DNA of 64,000 nucleotides from Myceligenerans crystallogenes (GCF_039529775.1 NZ_BAAANL010000002.1:583661-647660), one strand, 5' to 3'; numbered from the stretch's first letter, positions 11,334-20,195 are shown. The notes: generated from the letters alone by a model not told the origin. Translations and numbers: made by a program.

Positions 11334-12812
11334 TCAGTTACCCGTCAGCTTCTCACGGAGCGCGGCGAGCGCCTCGTCGGAGGCCAGCGTGCCGCCGGCG
11401 TCCTCCTCGGCCGGGGCCGAGGAGTAGGACGAGGAGGACGACGACGCGGCGGCCGGGGCCGCGGCCTCGTCGTCGGTGTCGTTGTCCGCGGCGAGCGCCT
11501 CGGCGACCTGCTTGCGGTGCGACTCCCAGCGGGCGTGCGCCTTGGCGTACTCCGCCTCCCAGGCCTCGCGCTGCGTCTCGAAGCCCTCGAGCCACTCGTT
11601 GGTCTCCGGGTCGAAGCCCTCGGGGTACTTGTAGTTCCCCTGGTCGTCGTACTCGGCGGCCATGCCGTAGAGCGCGGGGTCGAAGTCCTCGGACTCCGGG
11701 TCCACGCCCTCGTTGGCCTGCTTGAGCGACAGCGAGATCCGGCGGCGCTCCAGGTCGATGTCGATGACCTTGACGAACACCTCGGCGCCGACGGCGACGA
11801 CCTGCTCGGCGAGCTCCACGTGGCGCACGGCCAGCTCGGAGATGTGCACGAGGCCCTCGATGCCGTCCTCGACGCGCACGAACGCACCGAACGGAACGAT
11901 CTTGGTGACCTTACCGGGCACGACCTGGCCGATGGCGTGGGTGCGCGCGAAGGTCTGCCACGGGTCCTCCTGCGTCGCCTTCAGCGACAGGGAGACACGC
12001 TCGCGGTCGAAGTCGACGTCGAGCACCTCGACGGTGACCTCCTGGCCCACCTCGACGACCTCGGACGGGTGGTCGATGTGCTTCCAGGACAGCTCGGAGA
12101 CGTGCACGAGGCCGTCCACGCCGCCCAGGTCGACGAAGGCGCCGAAGTTGACGATCGAGGAGACCACACCGGGGCGGACCTGGCCCTTCTGCAGCGTCTG
12201 CAGGAAGGTGGAACGCACCTCGGACTGGGTCTGCTCCAGCCAGGCACGGCGCGACAGGACCACGTTGTTGCGGTTCTTGTCGAGCTCGATGATCTTGGCC
12301 TCGATCTCCTTGCCGACGTACGGCATGAGGTCGCGGACCCGACGCATCTCCACGAGGGAGGCGGGGAGGAAGCCCCGCAGGCCGATGTCGAGGATGAGGC
12401 CGCCCTTGACGACCTCGATGACGGTGCCGGTGACGACGCCGTCCTCCTCCTTGATCTTCTCGATCGTGCCCCAGGCGCGCTCGTACTGGGCGCGCTTCTT
12501 GGACAGGATCAGACGGCCTTCCTTGTCCTCCTTCTGGAGGACCAGGGCCTCGACGTCGTCGCCGACGGAGACGACCTCGCCGGGGTCGACGTCGTGCTTG
12601 ATCGAGAGCTCCCGGGAGGGGATCACGCCCTCGGTCTTGTAACCGATGTCGAGGAGGACCTCGTCACGGTCCACCTTGACGATCGTGCCTTCGACGATGT
12701 CACCATCGTTGAAGTACTTGATGGTGGCGTCGATGGCAGCGAGGAAGTCCTCCTCGGTGCCGATGTCGTTGACGGCGACCTGAGGTGCGGACTTCGTGGT
12801 GGAGATGGTCAT
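11334..12812 (-). CDS. rpsA: 30S ribosomal protein S1
   Basis: RNA-binding ribosomal protein that helps mRNA dock on the 30S subunit. The 492-aa product has four S1/OB repeats: residues about 33-105 (GDIVEGTIVKVDRDEVLLDIGYKTEG), 120-185, 205-275 (GVVSSIVNFGAFVDLGGVDGLVHVSE) and 290-360 (GKVTKIVPFGAFVRVEDGIEGLVHISE). A low-complexity tail rich in Ala/Ser/Glu (SSSSSSYSS) follows. Four repeats instead of the six in E. coli is the actinobacterial form. The start MTISTTKSAPQVAVNDIG at 12812 is the conserved one; an in-frame ATG at 12872 would add 20 unsupported residues. Confidence 0.97.
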   Translation of the reverse strand: MTISTTKSAPQVAVNDIGTEEDFLAAIDATIKYFNDGDIVEGTIVKVDRDEVLLDIGYKTEGVIPSRELSIKHDVDPGEVVSVGDDVEALVLQKEDKEGRLILSKKRAQYERAWGTIEKIKEEDGVVTGTVIEVVKGGLILDIGLRGFLPASLVEMRRVRDLMPYVGKEIEAKIIELDKNRNNVVLSRRAWLEQTQSEVRSTFLQTLQKGQVRPGVVSSIVNFGAFVDLGGVDGLVHVSELSWKHIDHPSEVVEVGQEVTVEVLDVDFDRERVSLSLKATQEDPWQTFARTHAIGQVVPGKVTKIVPFGAFVRVEDGIEGLVHISELAVRHVELAEQVVAVGAEVFVKVIDIDLERRRISLSLKQANEGVDPESEDFDPALYGMAAEYDDQGNYKYPEGFDPETNEWLEGFETQREAWEAEYAKAHARWESHRKQVAEALAADNDTDDEAAAPAAASSSSSSYSSAPAEEDAGGTLASDEALAALREKLTGN

Positions 12813-12953
12813 TGAGTTCGATGCTCCGATGCGGACATGGCGTAGTTCGGACAGGGACTTGAGGTACAGCATGACGACTGCTCGATGAGGAGCAGACGGT
12901 GTGTGGTGTCGGCTCGCAGGCGCACGGCACCGCCGTTCATCCTAGCCACAGCG

Positions 12954-12993
12954 CCCCGGCCGGTCAACGCGAGGTCGCGCCGGCCGGCCGGGG
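12954..12993 (-). terminator. Terminator hairpin of the peptide-type ABC operon
   Basis: CCCCGGCCGG pairs with CCGGCCGGGG (10 bp) around a 20-base loop. It starts 11 bases beyond the stop of the fused ATPase gene (13005). No T-tract. Confidence 0.55.
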
Positions 12994-13004
12994 ACGGACG
13001 GGAG

Positions 13005-14816
13005 TCACAGGGCGAGCTCGAGATCCTTGCCCGGGATGGCGTCCAGCAGGGCACGGGTGTACCCGGTGCGCGGGCTGTCGAACACCTCGTCGACGGTGCC
13101 CTCCTCCACCAGGCGGCCGTCCTGCATGACCAGCACGCGGTCGGCGATCTGCCGCACCACGGCCAGGTCGTGCGTGATGAACAGGTAGGTCAGGCCCAGC
13201 TCCTCCTGCAGGCCGGCCAGCAGCCGCAGGATCTGCGCCTGGACGACGACGTCGAGCGCGGAGACCGCCTCGTCGCACACCACCAGCTCGGGCCGCAGCG
13301 CCAGCGCCCGCGCGATCGCGACGCGCTGCCGCTGCCCGCCGGACAGCTCGGACGGGAACCGCCGCAGCAGCCCCTTGCCCAGGGCGACCTGATCGGCGAG
13401 CTCCTCGACCCGTTCCCGGCGGGCTGCCTGATCGCCGTAGGCGTGCGCCCGCAGCGGCTCCTCGATCGCCCGGAACACCGAGTACATCGGGTCGAGCGAC
13501 GAGTACGGGTCCTGGAACACCGGCTGCACCCGGCGCCGGTACGCGATCCGCGCCGCCTGCGTGCGCCCGCCCACCGGCTCGCCGTCGAACGTGATCGTGC
13601 CCGACGTCGGCGGCTCGATGTCCAGGATCATCCGGGCGAGGGTCGACTTGCCGGAGCCGGACTCGCCGACCACCGCGACGGTCGAGCCGCGCGGGACGTC
13701 GAGGCTGACGCCGTCGACGGCCGTGAAGTCCTTGCCCCGGCCGAGCAGGCCGCGGCCGCGGATCCGGAACACCTTGGTGGCGTCCCGGACGCTGACCAGC
13801 GGCGCCTCCGCGCCCGCCTGCCCGGCGGCGGCCTCGGCCTCCGCCTCCGGCGCGAGCAGCGCCTCCTGCAGCACCTCCTCGAGACCGCGCTCGCGCGCGA
13901 TCTCGATCCGGCGCGACGCCAGCGACGGCGCGGACGCCATGAGCCGCTTCGTGTACTCGTGGTGCGGGTTCATCAGGACCTCGCGCGCGGGGCCCTGCTC
14001 CACGATCTCGCCGCGGTACATCACCACGACCTGGTCGGCGCGCTCGGCAGCGAGGCCGAGGTCGTGCGTGATGAGCAGCACGGCCGTGCCGAGCTCGTGC
14101 GTGAGGTCCGACAGCTGGTCGAGGATGCCGCGCTGCACGGTCACGTCGAGGGCCGACGTCGGCTCGTCGGCGACCAGCAGCGCTGGCCGGCCGGACAGGC
14201 CCATTGCGATGAGCGCGCGCTGCCGCATCCCGCCCGAGAACTCGTGCGGGTACTGCGAGGCCCGCCGGGCGGCGTCGGGCAGCCCGGCCTCCGAGAGCAG
14301 CTCGACCGTGCGGCCGCGGGCGTCCCGGCCGGGCCTGCGCAGCCCGTTGTCGATCAGGCCCTCGTCGATCTGGCGCCCGATCGGCATGACCGGGTCCAGG
14401 TTCGTCATCGGGTCCTGCGGGACGAGGCCCAGGTCGGTGCCGCGCAGGCTCGCCAGGCGCTGCGCCGAGACCTTCCCGAGGTCCTCGCCGCGGAACCAGA
14501 TGTGCCCCTCGGCGACCGAGCCGTTGCTCGCCAGCAACCCGAGGACCGCCATCGCGAGCGTCGTCTTGCCCGAGCCGGACTCGCCGACGATCGCGACCGT
14601 CTCGCCGCGGCGGACCGTGAGGTTCGCGCCGCGCACGGCGCGCGCGGCGCCGCCCTCGGTGCGGAAGTCGACGGCGAGGTCCTCGACGCGCAGGACGACG
14701 TCGTCGGCCGCCTGGGCGCCCTGCGCCGTCCCCGTGTCCGTGCCGTCCGTCAGGTCGATGACCCGCTTCCCCGCGCCGGCGTCGTCGGTGTGCTGCGTCT
14801 TCTTCTCGTCGTTCAT
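13005..14816 (-). CDS. Fused double ATPase of a peptide/nickel-type ABC importer (DppD-DppF fusion)
   Basis: A cytoplasmic energy unit for the transporter encoded upstream. The 603-aa product joins two ABC domains. Domain 1 has Walker A GESGSGKTT (78-86), signature FSGGMRQR (193-200) and Walker B VADEPTSALD. Domain 2 has Walker A GESGSGKST (384-392), signature LSGGQRQR (491-498) and CDEAVSALD. The linker (about 310-340) is Glu/Ala-rich. In E. coli these are separate proteins (DppD, DppF); fusions are frequent in actinobacteria. The ATG overlaps the stop of the permease gene (ATGA, 14813-14816). Substrate unknown. Confidence 0.93.
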   Translation of the reverse strand: MNDEKKTQHTDDAGAGKRVIDLTDGTDTGTAQGAQAADDVVLRVEDLAVDFRTEGGAARAVRGANLTVRRGETVAIVGESGSGKTTLAMAVLGLLASNGSVAEGHIWFRGEDLGKVSAQRLASLRGTDLGLVPQDPMTNLDPVMPIGRQIDEGLIDNGLRRPGRDARGRTVELLSEAGLPDAARRASQYPHEFSGGMRQRALIAMGLSGRPALLVADEPTSALDVTVQRGILDQLSDLTHELGTAVLLITHDLGLAAERADQVVVMYRGEIVEQGPAREVLMNPHHEYTKRLMASAPSLASRRIEIARERGLEEVLQEALLAPEAEAEAAAGQAGAEAPLVSVRDATKVFRIRGRGLLGRGKDFTAVDGVSLDVPRGSTVAVVGESGSGKSTLARMILDIEPPTSGTITFDGEPVGGRTQAARIAYRRRVQPVFQDPYSSLDPMYSVFRAIEEPLRAHAYGDQAARRERVEELADQVALGKGLLRRFPSELSGGQRQRVAIARALALRPELVVCDEAVSALDVVVQAQILRLLAGLQEELGLTYLFITHDLAVVRQIADRVLVMQDGRLVEEGTVDEVFDSPRTGYTRALLDAIPGKDLELAL

Positions 14817-15796
14817 CGCCGGGTCCTGTTCCTCGGGTCAAGGGCCTCGCGCAGGCTCTCGCCCACGAGCGTGAAGCCGAGGGCGGTGATCGCGATGCAC
14901 ACGCCCGGCAGGATCGCCAGGCGCGGCGCGACCGCGAGTTCCTGCTGCGCGGCCGTCAGCATGCGGCCCCACTCCGCCGTCGACGGCTCGCCGCCGCCGA
15001 GGCCGAGGAAGGACAGCGCCGCCGCCTCGATGACCGCGGTGGCCAGCGTCAGGGTGGCCTGCACGATGACCGGGCCGACCGAGTTCGGCAGCACGTGACT
15101 CATCGTCACCGCGCGCCGCGTCAGGCCCAGGGCCGACGCCGCCAGCACGTAGTCCTGCCCGCGCTGCGACAGCATCGACCCGCGCAGCAACCGCGCGAAG
15201 ATCGGCACCTGGACGACGCCGATCGCGACGATGACCGACATCTGCGACTGCCCCGCGATCGCCGCGATCGAGACCGCGAGCAGCAGCGACGGCACCGACA
15301 GCATGAGGTCCACCAGCCGCATGGCCGCGAAGTCGACCCAGCCGCCGAACCAGCCCGCGAGCAGGCCGAGCAGCATGCCGCCCGCGAGCCCGAACAGCGT
15401 GGACAGGATGCCGACCAGCAGCGAGGCGCGCGCGCCCCAGATCAGCTTGGACAGCACGTCGCCGCCGTAGCGGTCCAGGCCCAGCAGGTAGTCCGACGAC
15501 GGGCCGGGGATGTGCGTGGGCCGGATCTCGGCGCGGCCCGGGAGCTCGCTGGGCCCGAACGGCGCCAGGACCGGCGCCAGGACCGCCACGAGGACGAACA
15601 GCGCGACGATGACGAAGCCGCCGATCGCGACGGGGTTGCGGCGCAGGGTGCGCCAGGCGCGGGACCACACGCCCTCGCCGGAGTGGTCGGTGCCGGCGGT
15701 CCCGCCGTCGGCCCCGTGGATGGACGCGGGTCCGGTGTGCAGCGGCGCGGCCGCCGCACCGCCTCCGGAGGTGGGGGGAAGCTCGTTGGCGCTCAC
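14813..15796 (-). CDS. ABC transporter permease, DppC type
   Basis: The second membrane subunit of the importer, 327 aa. It has a soluble glycine/alanine-rich N-terminus (about 45 residues), a first helix at VAIGGFVIVALFVLVAVLAPVLAPF, and the OppC_N plus BPD_transp_1 arrangement. The permease loop contacting the ATPase reads YVLAASALGLTRRAVTMSHVLPN. The start is GTG at 15796 with GAGGAGG 8 bases upstream. It overlaps the tiny upstream reading frame by GTGA and the ATPase gene by ATGA, so the whole operon is coupled. Confidence 0.93.
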   Translation of the reverse strand: MSANELPPTSGGGAAAAPLHTGPASIHGADGGTAGTDHSGEGVWSRAWRTLRRNPVAIGGFVIVALFVLVAVLAPVLAPFGPSELPGRAEIRPTHIPGPSSDYLLGLDRYGGDVLSKLIWGARASLLVGILSTLFGLAGGMLLGLLAGWFGGWVDFAAMRLVDLMLSVPSLLLAVSIAAIAGQSQMSVIVAIGVVQVPIFARLLRGSMLSQRGQDYVLAASALGLTRRAVTMSHVLPNSVGPVIVQATLTLATAVIEAAALSFLGLGGGEPSTAEWGRMLTAAQQELAVAPRLAILPGVCIAITALGFTLVGESLREALDPRNRTRR

Positions 15797-15873
15797 TGCT
15801 GCCTCCTCGATGTCTTGCGGGACACCCGCACCCGGTCGGCAGCCATGACCGAGGCTCCGCCATTGTCGATCAT
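15793..15873 (-). CDS. Possible 26-aa coupling ORF between the two permease genes
   Basis: The 73 bases between dppB- and dppC-type genes are filled by one frame, MIDNGGASVMAADRVRVSRK then TSRRQQ. Its ATG overlaps the upstream stop (ATGA) and its stop overlaps the downstream GTG start (GTGA). Both overlaps are preceded by an almost identical Shine-Dalgarno block, AGGAGGCAGCA. The peptide is basic with no recognisable domain. It may only carry ribosomes from one permease gene to the next, or be a remnant of a small duplication. No homolog is known to me. Confidence 0.3.
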   Translation of the reverse strand: MIDNGGASVMAADRVRVSRKTSRRQQ

Positions 15874-16877
15874 TGCTGCCTCCTGAGCCGGGGGTCGATC
15901 AATCCGTACGACACGTCGACGAGCAGGTTCACCAGGGCGTACGTCACCGCGATGAGCAGCACGAAGCCCTGCAGCACCGGGTAGTCCGCGTTGAACACGG
16001 CCTCGGCCAGGAAGCTGCCGATACCGCTGAACGCGAAGACCGTCTCCGTGAGCACGGCGCCGCTGAGCAGCAGGCCCACCTGGAGGCCGATCGTCGTGAG
16101 GACCGGCAGCATCGCGTTGCGCAGGATGTGCTCGGTGCGCAGGCGCGACGCCCTGATGCCCTTCGCTCGCGCCGTGCGCACGTAGTCCGCGTTCTGCACC
16201 TCGGAGACCGCCGCGCGCGTCATGCGCGCGATGATCGCCAGCGGGATCGTGCCGAGCGCGACGCCCGGCAGGATCAGGTGCACCAGCGCGTCCCAGGCCG
16301 CGTCCCACTCGGCGGTGAGCAGGCCGTCCAGCACGTAGAAGTTGGTGGGATGCGTCGCGACCATCGTCGCGGACTGCCGCCCGCTGGTGGGGAACCACCC
16401 GAGCTCGACCGCGAACAGGTACTTCAGGATGAACGCCAGGAAGAACACCGGCACGGTCACGCCGATGAGCGACACGACCACGGCCGAGTGGTCGACCACC
16501 GAGCCGGCCCGGCGCGCGGCCAGGTAGCCCAGCGGGATCCCGACGCCGATCGCGAACACGAGGGCGACCACGGTCAGCTCGATCGTGGCGGGGAACTTGG
16601 TGAGGAACTCCTCCAGGACGGGGCGGCCGCTCATCAGCGAGGTGCCGAAGTCGCCCTGGATCAGGCGGAGGAGGTACTTGCCGTACTGCACGATCAGGGG
16701 CTGGTCGAGCCCCATCTCGCGCTCGATCTCCGCGGCGGCCTCGGGCGTGTAGCGCTCGCCGAGCATGGCCGTGACCGGCCCGCCCGGGAGGGCCCGCACC
16801 CAGGCGAACAGCAGCACGGAGAGCCCCAGCAGGAGGGGTATCAGCAGCAGCAGCCGCTGCGTGACGAGTCTGAGCAT
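15870..16877 (-). CDS. ABC transporter permease, DppB type
   Basis: The first membrane subunit, 335 aa. It begins MLRLVTQRLLLLIPLLLGLS, the classic DppB first helix, followed by the periplasmic loop with LPGGPVTAMLGERYTPEAAAE. There are about six helices. The ATPase-contact loop is YVRTARAKGIRASRLRTEHILRNAM. It ends VDVSYGLIDPRLR, the usual family C-terminus. The start at 16877 has AAGGA 7 bases upstream; an in-frame codon 10 residues earlier lacks one. A hairpin at 16911-16951 separates it from the binding-protein gene. Confidence 0.94.
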   Translation of the reverse strand: MLRLVTQRLLLLIPLLLGLSVLLFAWVRALPGGPVTAMLGERYTPEAAAEIEREMGLDQPLIVQYGKYLLRLIQGDFGTSLMSGRPVLEEFLTKFPATIELTVVALVFAIGVGIPLGYLAARRAGSVVDHSAVVVSLIGVTVPVFFLAFILKYLFAVELGWFPTSGRQSATMVATHPTNFYVLDGLLTAEWDAAWDALVHLILPGVALGTIPLAIIARMTRAAVSEVQNADYVRTARAKGIRASRLRTEHILRNAMLPVLTTIGLQVGLLLSGAVLTETVFAFSGIGSFLAEAVFNADYPVLQGFVLLIAVTYALVNLLVDVSYGLIDPRLRRQQ

Positions 16878-16910
16878 GTGTCGGTCCTTTGGTCCGTGAC
16901 GAGGCACATG

Positions 16911-16951
16911 GATGCCCGTGCCGGCGGCGGTCCGCCGCGGGCACGGGCATC
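16911..16951 (-). terminator. Intercistronic hairpin between binding-protein and permease genes
   Basis: GATGCCCGTGCC pairs perfectly with GGCACGGGCATC, extended past a mismatch by GCGG/CCGC. It sits 36 bases after the binding-protein stop and 33 bases before the permease start. Such intra-operon hairpins often give partial termination or 3' protection, so that binding protein exceeds permease. Confidence 0.55.
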
Positions 16952-16987
16952 GATGTTACGGCCTCTTTGACGGGGGTTGACCCGGGG

Positions 16988-18637
16988 TCACTCGAACGTG
17001 ATGGTGTGGTAGACCTCGTCCTGGACCGGCGAGATCGGGTAGCCGGCCACGTCCGGCGCCACGACCAGCGTCGGGACCGGGCTCGCGAGCGGGATGCCCG
17101 GGAGGAACTCCATGATCGCCTCGTTGGCGGCCTGGTAGGCGGCCTCCTGCTCCTCGAGCGGGGCGTTGCGGGCGTCGTCGATGGCCTGGAAGACCGTCTT
17201 GTCGTCGAAGCCCCACTCCATCGACTCCGTGCCGAAGAACGTGCCGATGAAGTTGTAGGTGTCGTTGTAGTCACCGGTCCAGCCGAGCAGGTGGATGCCG
17301 TGCTTCTCGCCGCCCTGGATGGTGTCGATGTAGGTCGGGGCCCACGGCTCCGGCGTCGCCGTCACCGTGATGCCGACCTCCTCGAGGTCCGCGGAGATCG
17401 CCTCGTAGATCGCGGCGGGGTCCGGCATGTAGGGGCGGGACACCTCGGTCGGGTAGTTGAACTCGAGCTCGAGGTCCTCGGCGCCGGCCTCCTTCAGGAG
17501 CTCCTTCGCCTTCTCGGGGTCGTACTCGTAGGTCGGCACGTTCTCGGAGTAGCCCGAGACGGTCGACGGCACGAACTGCGTGGCGACCTCGGTGCCCTCG
17601 GGCAGCGTGGAGGACGCGAGCGCCTCCTTGTCGATCGCGTGGGCGAGCGCCTGGCGCACCAGCGGGTCGTCCAGCGGCTCCTGCTTCTGGTTGATGCCGA
17701 GGTAGAGGATGTTGAACGGGTCGCGGTCGAGCAGCGTGAAGCCCGCCTCCTCCAGGGCCGCGACGTCGGCCGGGGCGACCAGGTCGTAGCCGTCGATGTC
17801 ACCGGCCTCCAGGGCCTGGCGCCGGGCGGTGCCGTCGGCGATGACCGTGAAGACGATCTTCTTCACGTCGGCGATCTCGTCGCGGTAGTCCTCGTTGGCC
17901 TCGAGCGTGACGCTCTCGCCGGACTTCCACTCGACGAACTTGTACGGGCCCGTGCCGGTCGGGTGGGCCTTGCCGTACTCGGTCAGCTGCGGGGCGTCGG
18001 CGGTGCCCTGCACGTCGTCGGCGCCGAACTCCTCCATCGCGGCGGGCGACTGCATCGACAGCGCCGGGAGCGACAGCGCGGGGATCATCTCGGGGATGGG
18101 CGCGTTCAGCGTGACGACGGCGGTCGCGGCGTCGGACGCCTCGCACGAGTCGTACTTGCTGTCCTCGCCCGGGCCGCCGAAGACGGCCTTGTAGTAGTAC
18201 GAGAGGTTCTCGTGGGCGGCGAGCCCGGTCCACTCGTACCAGCGGTCGAAGTTGGCGCACACGGCCTCGGCGTCGAAGTCGGTGCCGTCGTGGAACTTCA
18301 CGCCGTCCACGAGGTGGAAGGTGTACTCCAGGCCGTCGTCGCTGATGTCCCAGCTCTCGGCGAGCAGCGGCGCCGCCTCGGCGGTACCGGGCTCGACGCC
18401 GACGAGACCCTCGAAGATCTGGCGCGCGACCCGGAACGACTCGCCGTCGGAGGCGAACGCGGGGTCGAGCGAGGACGGCTCGGCCGATCCGGCGAACACG
18501 AAGGTGTCCTTCGCGGCGTCGTCGCCGCCGCCGGACCCCTGGTCGCGCTCGCTGGCGACACAGCCGGTGAGGGCGAGGGCGCCGGCCGCGGCGATCGCGA
18601 CAGGCGCGGCGACTCGCCGCAGTGAACCCAGACGCAT
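16988..18637 (-). CDS. Peptide/nickel-type ABC substrate-binding lipoprotein (SBP family 5)
   Basis: The extracytoplasmic receptor of the importer, 549 aa. The signal peptide is MRLGSLRRVAAPVAIAAAGA followed by lipobox LTGC, so it is a lipoprotein anchored near residue 25. The family-5 signature region EPSSLDPAFASDGESFRVARQIFEGLVGVEPG follows, with ESWDISDDGLEYTFHLVDGVKFHDG and the C-terminal LLGWTGDYNDTYNFIGTFF region. The start at 18637 has GAAGGAGA 5 bases upstream. It heads the operon SBP-DppB-DppC-DppDF. The ligand (di/oligopeptide or other) cannot be read from sequence. Confidence 0.95.
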   Translation of the reverse strand: MRLGSLRRVAAPVAIAAAGALALTGCVASERDQGSGGGDDAAKDTFVFAGSAEPSSLDPAFASDGESFRVARQIFEGLVGVEPGTAEAAPLLAESWDISDDGLEYTFHLVDGVKFHDGTDFDAEAVCANFDRWYEWTGLAAHENLSYYYKAVFGGPGEDSKYDSCEASDAATAVVTLNAPIPEMIPALSLPALSMQSPAAMEEFGADDVQGTADAPQLTEYGKAHPTGTGPYKFVEWKSGESVTLEANEDYRDEIADVKKIVFTVIADGTARRQALEAGDIDGYDLVAPADVAALEEAGFTLLDRDPFNILYLGINQKQEPLDDPLVRQALAHAIDKEALASSTLPEGTEVATQFVPSTVSGYSENVPTYEYDPEKAKELLKEAGAEDLELEFNYPTEVSRPYMPDPAAIYEAISADLEEVGITVTATPEPWAPTYIDTIQGGEKHGIHLLGWTGDYNDTYNFIGTFFGTESMEWGFDDKTVFQAIDDARNAPLEEQEAAYQAANEAIMEFLPGIPLASPVPTLVVAPDVAGYPISPVQDEVYHTITFE

Positions 18638-18848
18638 GGCGTCTCCTTCCATCGGGTGCGGCGAGCCGGGATTACGCACGCCGCTGCGTGGTGTGCCAAG
18701 ACTGTAGGTTCCTGTGGGTTGCTTCAGTGTTTCGGCGCCGGAAGCTTGTCCACATCGTGATCGATTCGTGACCGACCCGAACATGCTATGGGAACCTGCC
18801 CCGCCGCGCCCTGCGCCGGGCCGGTCCGCGCCGGGGGATGATGGCCGG

Positions 18849-19766
18849 GTGCGGGATTACGGGTACCGGGACGTGGACGACGACGAGGGCGGGGCGGCCG
18901 CGCGCGGGTGGTGGGACGCGAACGCCGGCGAGTACCTCGACGACCACGATCAGTTCCTCGACGGCGAGCTGCGGTGGGGCCCCGAGGGGCTGACGGAGGC
19001 GGAGGCCGGGCTCCTGGGCGAGGTCGCGGGCCGCGACGTCCTGGAGATCGGCGCGGGCGCCGCCCAGTGCTCCCGCTGGCTCGCCGCGCGGGGCGCCCGG
19101 GTCGTGGCGACGGACATCTCGGCCGAGATGCTCGCCCACGCCCGCGCGGCGGAGAGCTCACCCGAGCCGGGCACGAGCTTGGGTGAGCGACCACGAGGTT
19201 CTCGTCAGGTCGTCTCGGGCGATGCCCGCGAACCTCGTGCTCGCTCGCAGAACCTCGTGGCCGGCCAGGGGATGGGGATGGGCAGAGGGGTGGGCATGGG
19301 CGTGGGGGTCGTGCAGGCCGACGGGCGGCGGCTGCCGTTCGGGGACGGGGTGTTCGACGTCGTGTTCACGTCGTTCGGGGCCATCCCGTTCGTGCCCGAC
19401 GCCGGGCGGGTGCACGCCGAGGCCGCGCGGGTGCTGCGGCCGGGCGGGCGGTGGGTCTTCTCCGTGACCCACCCGATCCGGTGGGCGTTCCCCGACGACC
19501 CGACCGCGGCCGGCCTGACGGCCCACCGCTCCTACTTCGACCGGCGCCCCTACGTCGAGACCGACGACGCCGGGCGGGTCGAGTACGCCGAGTACCACCG
19601 GACGCTCGGTGACCACGTCCGGGACGTCGCGGGGGCGGGCCTGCGGCTCGTGGACCTGGTGGAACCGGAGTGGCCGGACTGGAACACCGGGACCTGGGGC
19701 GGCTGGGGCCCGGAACGCGGCCGCTACCTGCCGGGGACGGCGGTCTTCGTCACCACGAAGGAGTGA
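18849..19766 (+). CDS. Class I SAM-dependent methyltransferase with a repeat-derived insertion
   Basis: A 305-aa Rossmann methyltransferase. N-terminal RDYGYRDVDDDEGG and WWDANAGEYLDDH precede motif I VLEIGAGAAQCSRWLAARGA and motif II VVATDISAEML. Motif IV is ADGRRLPFGDGVFDVVFTSFGAIPFV, and motif VI is RVLRPGGRWVFSVTHPIRWAF. The family is common in actinobacteria but its substrate is unknown to me. About 50 codons (19154-19311) are inserted in frame between motifs II and IV; they consist of an inverted repeat plus a Gly/Met/Val run (GMGMGRGVGMGVGV). The GTG start at 18849 precedes the family's usual N-terminus. It is divergent from the binding-protein gene. Confidence 0.85.
   Translation: MRDYGYRDVDDDEGGAAARGWWDANAGEYLDDHDQFLDGELRWGPEGLTEAEAGLLGEVAGRDVLEIGAGAAQCSRWLAARGARVVATDISAEMLAHARAAESSPEPGTSLGERPRGSRQVVSGDAREPRARSQNLVAGQGMGMGRGVGMGVGVVQADGRRLPFGDGVFDVVFTSFGAIPFVPDAGRVHAEAARVLRPGGRWVFSVTHPIRWAFPDDPTAAGLTAHRSYFDRRPYVETDDAGRVEYAEYHRTLGDHVRDVAGAGLRLVDLVEPEWPDWNTGTWGGWGPERGRYLPGTAVFVTTKE
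19187..19262. repeat. Dispersed inverted-repeat element, copy A (inside the methyltransferase gene)
   Basis: GCGACCACGAGGTTC and GAACCTCGTGCTCGC form 15-bp arms with one mismatch, followed by a second GAACCTCGTGG. Order and spacing match copy B at 59571-59644: GCGACCACGAG, then CGATG, then AACCTCGTG and a further ACCTCGT. A separate small palindrome (GCTCACCC/GGGTGAGC) precedes it. The element lies in frame and adds residues absent from typical family members. Confidence 0.65.
19268..19308 (+). repeat. G-quadruplex-forming tract in coding sequence
   Basis: Seven runs of three to five G fall within 41 bases, with loops of one to four bases: 19268-71, 19274-77, 19280-82, 19287-90, 19292-94, 19298-300 and 19304-308. 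The run is on the coding strand, so both DNA and mRNA could fold into a G4. It encodes the GMGMGRGVGMGVGV stretch of the methyltransferase. Confidence 0.6.
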
Positions 19767-19823
19767 CCCGCGACCGGGCAGGCGCGCGGCCGGGCCCGGA
19801 CGACCCCCGCACCGCCCGCGGCG

Positions 19824-20195
19824 TCACGCAGCCACGGTCCCCCGCAGGATCGACGTCATCTTCTTGCCGCGGGCGAGCTCGTCGACCAGCTTGTCCATCC
19901 AGCGGATCTGCTGCATCAGCGGGTCCTCGATCTCCTCGACGCGGTAGCCGCAGATCAGGCCCTTGATCAGGACGGCGTCCGGGTTCATGGCGGGCGCCCC
20001 GGCGAAGAACGCGCGCAGGTCCCGCTCGTCGGCGATCGCCTCGCGGAGCCCCTCGGCGTCGTACCCGGTGAGCCACGTCAGCACCTGGTCCAGCTCCGCG
20101 GTCGTGCGGCCCTTCTTCCCCACCTTCTCGACGTAGAGCGGGTAGATGCTCGCGAAGGGCATCCGGACGACCCGTTCGTAGTTCTTCGCGTCCAT
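19824..20195 (-). CDS. DUF2200 family protein
   Basis: A 123-aa protein that begins MDAKNYERVVRMPFASIYPLYVEKVGKKGRT, followed by ELDQVLTWLTGYDAEGL. These are the defining patterns of DUF2200, a conserved cytosolic family of unknown function. The tail is MDKLVDELARGKKMTSILRG. The ATG at 20195 has GGAAG 6 bases upstream; a GTG one codon earlier is too close. It converges on the methyltransferase, and its upstream region holds a 19-bp tandem repeat before the polA stop. Confidence 0.85.
   Translation of the reverse strand: MDAKNYERVVRMPFASIYPLYVEKVGKKGRTTAELDQVLTWLTGYDAEGLREAIADERDLRAFFAGAPAMNPDAVLIKGLICGYRVEEIEDPLMQQIRWMDKLVDELARGKKMTSILRGTVAA

Noticed and set aside
12813..12872. 20-residue N-terminal extension of S1
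   Set aside because: The in-frame upstream ATG adds residues not found in the family; the conserved start is MTISTT.
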